Assembly (NCBI RefSeq): GCF_000513995.1
Contig: NZ_AZVB01000024.1
Location: 165-64,164 of the forward strand
From: Pseudoxanthomonas sp. J35
GTDB taxonomy: Bacteria > Pseudomonadota > Gammaproteobacteria > Xanthomonadales > Xanthomonadaceae
Length of the DNA stretch: 64,000 bases
Reading direction: 5' to 3'
Below the pieces are notes generated by a model. It worked only from the letters and a program-made list of their open reading frames with translations, made no database searches and had not been told where the DNA came from. A program made the position numbers and the translations under genes. Positions 58,742-64,000 of the stretch are shown here, piece by piece; the first letter of the stretch is position 1, and the number at the start of each line of letters is the position of its first letter.

Positions 58742-59490
58742 TGGCCGTGGTCGCCACCATGCAGTCGCTGGGCCGCGCCGGGCTGTTCTCGCTGTCGGTG
58801 CTGCGCGCCTCGCTGCCAAGCCGCGACTTCTTCGCCGAACTCGTGCGCGAAATCTACAAGATCGGCGGCCGCTCCCTGCCGATCATCGCCGTGGGCGGTG
58901 CCTTCGTGGGCCTGGTCCTGACCCTGCAGGGCTACCGCACGCTGACCACCTTCGGCGCGGCAGATGCTCTGTCGACCCTGCTGGGCCTGTCGCTGTACCG
59001 CGAGCTGGGTCCGGTGCTGACCGCGCTGCTGTTCATCGGCCGCGCCGGCAGTTCGATCGCCGCGGAGCTGGGCCTGATGCGCGCCACCGACCAGATCAAG
59101 GCACTGGAGCTGATGGCGATCGACCCGGTGGCCAAGGCGGTGGCCCCACGGTTCTGGGCGGCGGTGATCTGCGTGCCGCTGCTGACCGGCTTCTTCTGTT
59201 CGCTGGCGATCTCGGCCAGCTGGTTCGAGGCGGTGAAGGTGCTGGGCCTGGACAACGGCACGTTCTGGTCGGCGCTGCAGGGTTCGGTGGATTTCCGGGA
59301 CGACTTCGGCGTGGCGCTGCTGAAGTCGGCGGTGTTCGGCGGCACCTCGGCGCTGGTGGCGGCCTACGTGGGTTTCCATGCCGAGCCGACCATCGAGGGC
59401 ACCTCGGTGGCGACCACCCGCGCGGTGGTGAACGCCTCGCTGCTGGTGCTGATGCTGAATTTCGTGATGTCCGCGCTGCTGTTCAAGTAA
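58741..59490 (+). CDS. mlaE: phospholipid ABC transporter permease MlaE
   Basis: A 249-residue permease with the family core IIAVGGAFVGLVLTLQGYRTL, LGPVLTALLFIGRAGSSIAAEL and GLMRATDQIKALELMAIDP, and C-terminal membrane helices (NASLLVLMLNFVMSALLF). It forms the transmembrane part of MlaFEDB. It starts at the TGATG overlap with mlaF. The 106-base gap to mlaD is the longest in the operon and includes a stretch with no obvious ribosome site, so it may hold regulation. Confidence 0.93.
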   Translation: MAVVATMQSLGRAGLFSLSVLRASLPSRDFFAELVREIYKIGGRSLPIIAVGGAFVGLVLTLQGYRTLTTFGAADALSTLLGLSLYRELGPVLTALLFIGRAGSSIAAELGLMRATDQIKALELMAIDPVAKAVAPRFWAAVICVPLLTGFFCSLAISASWFEAVKVLGLDNGTFWSALQGSVDFRDDFGVALLKSAVFGGTSALVAAYVGFHAEPTIEGTSVATTRAVVNASLLVLMLNFVMSALLFK

Positions 59491-59596
59491 TGCATTCGTG
59501 GCACCGGGCGCAGCGTTGCGCCGGTGCCGATGGCAGGACGGGCGGATCGCCCGCCGTTGTCCCCTCGTTCAAACCGGTTCCGATAGGTAGACCCCC

Positions 59597-60112
59597 ATGG
59601 CAATCCGTGGTCCCAGGCTCGAATTCGCGGTTGGCGCCTTCTTGGTGCTGGCGCTGGCGTCGCTGCTGGTGCTGGCCTTCGCCTCGACCAACCGCCAGTT
59701 CGGCATCGGCGGCGACAGCTACCCGCTGGTGGCGCGCTTCAGCAACCTCGGCCAGCTGCGCCTGCAGGCGCCGGTCAAGATCGGCGGCGTGGTGGTCGGC
59801 CGGGTCGAGAAGATCGACCTGGACCCGGTGAAGTTCGACTCGGTGGTCACCCTGTCCATCGATAGCCGCTTCGCCGATCTGCCCGCCGACACCTCCGCCG
59901 GCATCTTCACCAGCGGCCTGCTGGGCGAGAGCTACATCGGCCTGCAGCCCGGCGGCGACCCGGAGCCCCTGCGCCCGGGCGACGAGATCACCTATACCCA
60001 GCCGGCCGTGGACCTGATCCAGCTGGTCGGCAAGTACATGTTCGGCGGCGGCGGTTCCGGCGCCGGCAGCACTCCCCCGTCCCCCACGGAAGAAGAAGTC
60101 CCGCAGCCATGA
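59597..60112 (+). CDS. mlaD: MCE-domain substrate-binding protein MlaD
   Basis: A 171-residue single-pass inner-membrane protein: an N-terminal membrane helix (LEFAVGAFLVLALASLLVLAF) anchors the periplasmic MCE domain, which reads LVARFSNLGQLRLQAPVKIGG and VVVGRVEKIDLDP through GLLGESYIGLQPGGDPEP. MCE domains assemble as hexameric rings that tunnel lipid between MlaC and MlaFE. The C-terminus is a short Gly/Ser/Pro-rich tail. Its TGA overlaps the mlaC ATG (ATGA). Confidence 0.92.
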   Translation: MAIRGPRLEFAVGAFLVLALASLLVLAFASTNRQFGIGGDSYPLVARFSNLGQLRLQAPVKIGGVVVGRVEKIDLDPVKFDSVVTLSIDSRFADLPADTSAGIFTSGLLGESYIGLQPGGDPEPLRPGDEITYTQPAVDLIQLVGKYMFGGGGSGAGSTPPSPTEEEVPQP

Positions 60113-60747
60113 AGCGTCTCGTCCTCTCCCTCGCCCTGGGTCTTCCGCTGCTGGCCGCCACGGCGCCGGCGGCGCTGGCCCAGCAGGCCGCCACGGCCAC
60201 TTCCGCCGCCAGCAAGCAGGTGCTCGACAACGGCACCCGCATCCTGGCGACCCTGCAGGCGCGCCGCGCCGAGTTCCAGAAGAGCCCGGCGGCCCTGCGC
60301 GCGTTCATCGATTCGGAGCTGAGCAACTCCTTCGACCGCGAATACGCCGCCAGGCTGGTGCTGGGCCCGCACGGGCGCGGCGCCAGCGATGCCGACGTCA
60401 AGCTGTTCGCCGATGCGATGGTCGACAGCCTCGTGCAGCAGTACGGCCAGGCGCTGCTGAACATCCAGGGCCGACCGCGGATCCAGCTCAAGTCCGAGGA
60501 GCCGTTGCCCAACGGCCGCGGCGTCAAGGTCTCCACCGAGGTGGTCCGCGACGGCGGCAGCCCGATCCCGGTGGTCTACCTGGTCCGCTACAACGGCGGC
60601 TGGAAGGTGTTCGACGTGCAGGTCGAAGGCGTGTCCTACGTGCAGACCTTCCGCAGCCAGTTCGACACCCCGCTGCGGCAGAAGTCGATCGCCCAGGTCG
60701 CCGCCGACCTGCGTGCCGGCAACCTGCAGCCGACCAAGACCGAGTGA
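60109..60747 (+). CDS. mlaC: periplasmic phospholipid-binding protein MlaC
   Basis: A 212-residue exported protein with a Sec signal peptide ending near ALAQQ (residues 1-25). The mature part matches MlaC/Ttg2D: FDREYAARLVLGPHGRGAS, VDSLVQQYGQALLNIQGRP, then VVRDGGSPIPVVYLVRYNGGWKVFDVQVEGVSY (described by GGWKVFDV) and the closing SQFDTPLR. It carries lipid across the periplasm between MlaA at the outer membrane and MlaD. TGATG overlap with mlaB. Confidence 0.92.
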   Translation: MKRLVLSLALGLPLLAATAPAALAQQAATATSAASKQVLDNGTRILATLQARRAEFQKSPAALRAFIDSELSNSFDREYAARLVLGPHGRGASDADVKLFADAMVDSLVQQYGQALLNIQGRPRIQLKSEEPLPNGRGVKVSTEVVRDGGSPIPVVYLVRYNGGWKVFDVQVEGVSYVQTFRSQFDTPLRQKSIAQVAADLRAGNLQPTKTE

Positions 60748-61061
60748 TGGCGACCGCGTCCCCGGCCCCGGCCCTGCGTCGGGAAGGCACGGTGCTGCAC
60801 CTGGCCGGTGCGCTCGACCGTGCCGCCGCGACCGCGGCGTGGCCGGCGGTGGCGGGCCTGCTCGACGGTGCCGACACCCTGGACCTGTCGGCGGTGACGC
60901 GGCTGGACAGCGCCGGCCTGGCGCTGCTGGCCGAGGCCGCCGCGCGCATCGGCCAGCGCGGGACGCCGGCGACCCTCGTGGGCGCGCCCGCAGGGCTGGC
61001 CGAACTGCGCGCGGCCTATCGCCTGGATGACGACCTCGACTACGCGGACGCAGCCCCATGA
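60747..61061 (+). CDS. mlaB: STAS-domain protein MlaB
   Basis: A 104-residue STAS protein. The core reads GTVLHLAGALDRAAATAAW, then DTLDLSAVTRLDSAGLALLAEAA with the DSAGLALL loop typical of MlaB/SpoIIAA folds. MlaB binds MlaF and stabilises and activates the transporter. The ATG at 60747 overlaps the mlaC stop (TGATG); a GTG one codon earlier is also possible. It overlaps mlaA as ATGA. Confidence 0.88.
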   Translation: MATASPAPALRREGTVLHLAGALDRAAATAAWPAVAGLLDGADTLDLSAVTRLDSAGLALLAEAAARIGQRGTPATLVGAPAGLAELRAAYRLDDDLDYADAAP

Positions 61062-62098
61062 ATGCGCGCGCCCTGATCCTGTTCCCGATGCTGCTGGCCC
61101 TGGCCGCCTGCGCCAGCGGCCCGAAACCTTCCGCGCAGGCCGCCGCACCAGTGGCGGTGGCGGGCGAGGCCGCCGGACCTGCACAGGCCGGATCGACGCT
61201 TCCGGCCCCGTCCGCGGCCGAAGCGGCTGCGGCGACCGATCCCGCGGTTGCCACGGAGCCCGCGGCCGATGACGCCATCGCCGGTCCCGTCGCGACGGAT
61301 GCCGATGCCGCGCTGGCGCCGACCGATGAAGAGGACGACTACGCCGCGCTGTACGGCGAGGATACCGCCAGCGGCAACGGCGCCGATGGCGCGACCGGTT
61401 CGGTTCCCTACGATCCGTGGGAGCCGATGAACCGCCGCATCCACGCCTTCAACAACGTGGTCGACCGCGCCATCGCCCGCCCCATCGCCCGCGCCTACGT
61501 GACCGTGGTCCCGCAGCCGGTGCGGCTGGGCGTGACCAACTTCTTCGACAACCTGTCCTCGCCGCTGACCATGGTCAACCAGGTGCTGCAGGGCCGCCCG
61601 CGCGACGCGGTGCAGACCTTTGGCCGCTTCCTGGTCAACTCGACCCTGGGCATCGGCGGCATCTTCGACCCGGCCAGCGACCTGAAGATGAAGCGCCGCA
61701 GCGAGGACTTCGGCCAGACCCTGGGCATCTGGGGCTGGCGCAGCTCGCGCTACGTGGAACTGCCGTTCTTCGGCCCGCGCACGCTGCGCGACGTGGTCGG
61801 CCTGGCCGGCGACGCGCCGTTGTCGGTGGTCCAGCGCATCGAGGAAGACAAGGTGCGCATTGCCCTGCAGGGCGCGCAGCTGGTCGACACCCGCGCCCAG
61901 CTGCTGGCGGTGGACGCGCTGCGCGACGCGGCGCCGGACGAGTACGCGATCACCCGCGACGCCTGGATCAAGCGCCGTACCTTCAAGATCGAGAGCGATC
62001 GCCGCAGCCGCGACGGGAACCTGCGGGACGAGGAAGACGACGATCGCCACCCGACGGTGCCCGCCGACGCCATGCCGCTGCCGGTGATGGTGCCCTGA
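61058..62098 (+). CDS. mlaA: outer-membrane lipoprotein MlaA (VacJ)
   Basis: A 346-residue lipoprotein with lipobox LLALAAC (Cys18). An unusually long Ala/Pro/Asp/Glu-rich linker (about 20-120) precedes the VacJ domain: YDPWEPMNRRIHAFNNVVD, VRLGVTNFFDNLSSPLTMVN, FGRFLVNSTLGIGGIFDPAS and DFGQTLGIWGW, then LPFFGPRTLRDVVG. It withdraws phospholipids from the outer leaflet and hands them to MlaC. In E. coli mlaA lies apart from mlaFEDCB; here it is the sixth gene of the run. The acidic C-terminal tail (EEDDD) is also extended. Confidence 0.92.
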   Translation: MNARALILFPMLLALAACASGPKPSAQAAAPVAVAGEAAGPAQAGSTLPAPSAAEAAAATDPAVATEPAADDAIAGPVATDADAALAPTDEEDDYAALYGEDTASGNGADGATGSVPYDPWEPMNRRIHAFNNVVDRAIARPIARAYVTVVPQPVRLGVTNFFDNLSSPLTMVNQVLQGRPRDAVQTFGRFLVNSTLGIGGIFDPASDLKMKRRSEDFGQTLGIWGWRSSRYVELPFFGPRTLRDVVGLAGDAPLSVVQRIEEDKVRIALQGAQLVDTRAQLLAVDALRDAAPDEYAITRDAWIKRRTFKIESDRRSRDGNLRDEEDDDRHPTVPADAMPLPVMVP

Positions 62099-62104
62099 GC
62101 GGCC

Positions 62105-62134
62105 GTGCCGCGCTGCCCGCCGGCGGCGCGGCAC
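62105..62134. terminator. stem-loop between mlaA and rmuC
   Basis: Stem GTGCCGCGC / GCGCGGCAC with a 12-base GC-rich loop, placed between the convergent mlaA and rmuC stops. There is no T-run, so it may act as a Rho-assisted end or simply a message-stabilising hairpin. Confidence 0.4.
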
Positions 62135-62153
62135 CTGGCCCGCGGGACGGGCC

Positions 62154-63539
62154 TCAGACCACTTCGTCCTCGCCTTCGGCTTCGTCCGGACCGAGGTCGC
62201 CCAACAGGGCCTGCGCCTGGTCCTGGCCCAGCGTCTCCACGCCGCGCAGCTTGCGCTCGATCGCGCGGGTGCGCACGCCGGCGGCCTTGATGCTGCCCTG
62301 CACCTTGTCCAGGTTCGACGTCGCCTTCTCCAGCACGGTGGCGAACTTGCCGAATTCCGCCTTGACGGCACCCAGCAGCTGCCAGACCTCGGACGAGCGC
62401 TTCTCGATGGCCAGGGTGCGGAAACCCATCTGCAGGCTGTTGAGCAGGGCGGTGATGGTGGTCGGGCCGGCGACGACGATGCGGTGCTCGCGCTGCAGCG
62501 CGTCGGTCAGCCCGGCGCGGCGGATCACCTCGGCGTAGAGGCCCTCGGTGGGCAGGAACATCACCGCGAAGTCGGTGGTGTGCGGCGGCACCACGTACTT
62601 CTCGCAGATCGACTTGGCCTGGATCCGGATCGCCCGCTCGAGCTGCGCGCCGGTGGTTCGCACCAGCTCCGCGTCGCCGTTCTCCTGGGCGTCGAGCAGG
62701 CGCTCGTAGTCCTCGCGCGGGAACTTGCAGTCGATCGGCAGCCACACAGGCGCGTCGATGTTGGCGCGGCCGGGCAGGCGCACGGCGAAGTCGACCATCT
62801 CGCCGCTGTCCGGGCGCACCCGCACGCTGCGCGCGTACTGCTCGGCGGTGAGGGTCTGCTCGAGGATGTTCTCCAGCTGCACCTCGCCCCAGGTACCACG
62901 CGTCTTCACGTTGGTCAGCACGCGCTTGAGGTCGCCCACGCCGGTGGCCAGGGTCTGCATCTCGCCCAGCCCGCGCTGGACCTGCTCCAGGCGTTCGGAG
63001 ACCAGCTTGAAGGACGAGTCCAGGCGGGTGGTCAGGGTGCTCTGCAGTTTCTCGTCCACGGTCTCGCGCATCTGCTCGAGCTTGCGGGCGTTGTCCTCCT
63101 GCAGCGCGCGCAGCTGCTGCTCCAGGGTGGCGCGCATCTCGCCGATGCGCTGCTCGTTGCGCTGGGTCAGTTCGCGCAGCTGGGCGGACACCTGCTCCAT
63201 GAAGCGAGTCTGGATTTCACCTGTTTCCTGCCGCGACTTGCGCGCATCTTCGGTCAACGTGTCGCGAAGCTGGTCCAGACGGGTGTCCGTGCGGGTGCCC
63301 AGGTCGGCCAGGTGCCGGGCGAAGCCGTCGATGCGCTGGCCCTGGCTGGTGGCCAGCCCGTCCAGCTGCTGGCGCAGCTCCAGGCGGCCATCGCGCTGTT
63401 CGGAGCGCAGGGCTTCCTCCAGCTGGGTCCGCAGCCGCTCCAGGGCGGCCTCGGGGCGGCGCAGGAACAGGGCCAGGAGCAGGGCGAGGACGGCCAGCAG
63501 CAGGCCGGCGAGCAGGTAGAGCAGGGCGGTATCGGTCAT
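62154..63539 (-). CDS. rmuC: DNA recombination protein RmuC
   Basis: A 461-residue protein with one N-terminal membrane helix (LLYLLAGLLLAVLALLLALFL), a long coiled coil (about 30-190, rich in LRTQLEEAL and QQLDGLA-type heptads) and the conserved RmuC core: LKRVLTNVKTRGTWGEVQLE, MVDFAVRLPGRA, VWLPIDCKFPREDYERLL, DFAVMFLPTEGLYAEVI and IVVAGPTTITALLNSLQMGF. The core is a PD-(D/E)XK-like nuclease fold; RmuC limits certain DNA rearrangements. The acidic tail ends in DEAEGEDEVV. Converges on mlaA. Confidence 0.92.
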   Translation of the reverse strand: MTDTALLYLLAGLLLAVLALLLALFLRRPEAALERLRTQLEEALRSEQRDGRLELRQQLDGLATSQGQRIDGFARHLADLGTRTDTRLDQLRDTLTEDARKSRQETGEIQTRFMEQVSAQLRELTQRNEQRIGEMRATLEQQLRALQEDNARKLEQMRETVDEKLQSTLTTRLDSSFKLVSERLEQVQRGLGEMQTLATGVGDLKRVLTNVKTRGTWGEVQLENILEQTLTAEQYARSVRVRPDSGEMVDFAVRLPGRANIDAPVWLPIDCKFPREDYERLLDAQENGDAELVRTTGAQLERAIRIQAKSICEKYVVPPHTTDFAVMFLPTEGLYAEVIRRAGLTDALQREHRIVVAGPTTITALLNSLQMGFRTLAIEKRSSEVWQLLGAVKAEFGKFATVLEKATSNLDKVQGSIKAAGVRTRAIERKLRGVETLGQDQAQALLGDLGPDEAEGEDEVV

Positions 63540-63626
63540 CCGGACAGTCTACCGGCCGGGGTCTCAGGGTTCGCGACGCGGGGCCTTCACAGTGCCCGAC
63601 ACCCCTGCCCCCGACACTCCCCGTCC

Positions 63627-64000
63627 ATGGCCAGAGCCTCCCGCCACCCGATCCACCTCAAGCGGGTCTACGAGCCCGCCGGCCCCCTCGACGGCCAGCG
63701 ACTGCTGGTGGACGGGGTCTGGCCGCGCGGGATCACCAAGGCCGAGATGGAGATCCAGGCCTGGCTGCGGGCGCTGGCGCCCAGTACCGGGCTGCGCAAG
63801 TGGTTCGGCCACGATCCGCTGCGCTGGGACGACTTCCGTGCCCGCTACTTCGAGGAACTGGCGGCGAACGTGGATGGACTGGCGCAGTTGCGCGCCTACC
63901 TGGAACGCGGGCCGGTGACCCTGCTCTACGGCGCCCGCGACGAGGAGCACAACAACGCGGTGGCGCTGCGCGATTTCGTCCTGCACGGGGCCCACACCGG
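63627..64000 (+). CDS. DUF488 family protein, cut by the window end
   Basis: Starts at ATG 63627 and is still open at base 64000 (about 124 residues seen). The sequence IHLKRVYEPAGPLDGQRLLV followed by DGVWPRGITKAEMEIQAWL, KWFGHDPLRWDDFRARYFEEL and VTLLYGARDEEHNNAVALRDF is characteristic of the DUF488/YeaO family. Members are normally 115-125 residues, so only a few residues are probably missing. Function is not established. It is divergent from rmuC. Confidence 0.85.
   Translation, partial: MARASRHPIHLKRVYEPAGPLDGQRLLVDGVWPRGITKAEMEIQAWLRALAPSTGLRKWFGHDPLRWDDFRARYFEELAANVDGLAQLRAYLERGPVTLLYGARDEEHNNAVALRDFVLHGAHT

Overview
This window is about 70% GC chromosomal DNA from a gammaproteobacterium, most likely a member of the Xanthomonadaceae/Lysobacteraceae (Lysobacter, Luteimonas, Pseudoxanthomonas or a relative). 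The placement is inferred from gene content and style: a bacteriophytochrome with a PAS output instead of a kinase, preceded by bphO; an mla operon that includes mlaA; several I78-type inhibitor lipoproteins; frequent M3, M13 and DUF885 peptidases; and short GC-rich palindromes between genes. No rRNA, tRNA or CRISPR array was seen.

Layout. 1-1265: the end of an IS5-family transposase abuts a 5'-truncated membrane protein followed by a PGDYG-domain protein. 1277-4833: a sugar module with an AGE-family epimerase/isomerase, a PfkB kinase and a FucP-like permease. 5005-7008: two I78 lipoproteins flank a type IB topoisomerase. 7305-13419: glutamate synthase gltBD. 13613-15510: a lower-GC cassette of unrecognised genes. 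15887-19908: a BenE-like permease, a zinc alcohol dehydrogenase, a two-domain methylglyoxal synthase homologue and an NRDE protein. 20157-22696: bphO-bphP. 22839-29293: a PepSY protein, an MFS exporter, a lipoprotein mutarotase, the ergothioneine genes egtB and egtD (each with an apparent frameshift), ychJ and folE. 29443-31323: a DUF885 lipoprotein. 31536-34377: an arsenic operon arsR-arsI-arsC-acr3-arsN2. 34490-38468: a tiny membrane protein, an AI-2E family permease and a Dcp-like peptidase. 38539-42815: an accessory stretch with a YjjJ-type HipA kinase behind inverted repeats, a 72-residue unknown and a NERD/UvrD-type helicase behind a palindrome. 43021-45132: an M13 peptidase. 45265-46961: a gene graveyard with pieces of a glycosyltransferase, an SDR, an unknown gene and a truncated RhuM. 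46961-55826: recC-recB-recD. 55923-57743: a Na/Pi cotransporter. 57953-62098: mlaFEDCBA. 62154-63539: rmuC. 63627 to the end: a DUF488 protein cut by the window.

How genes work together. The ars operon covers sensing, C-As bond cleavage, arsenate reduction and arsenite export, and starts from an apparently leaderless promoter overlapped by an inverted repeat. The mla genes form a complete retrograde phospholipid transport set, from outer-membrane lipoprotein to inner-membrane ABC transporter. RecBCD is translated from three overlapping genes. GltB and GltD form NADPH-GOGAT.

The least explained parts are the 13.6-15.5 kb cassette, the truncated membrane/PGDYG pair at the left edge, and the accessory islands at 38.5-42.8 and 45.2-47.0 kb. 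No single system here can be declared new from sequence alone; the best candidates are listed as findings.
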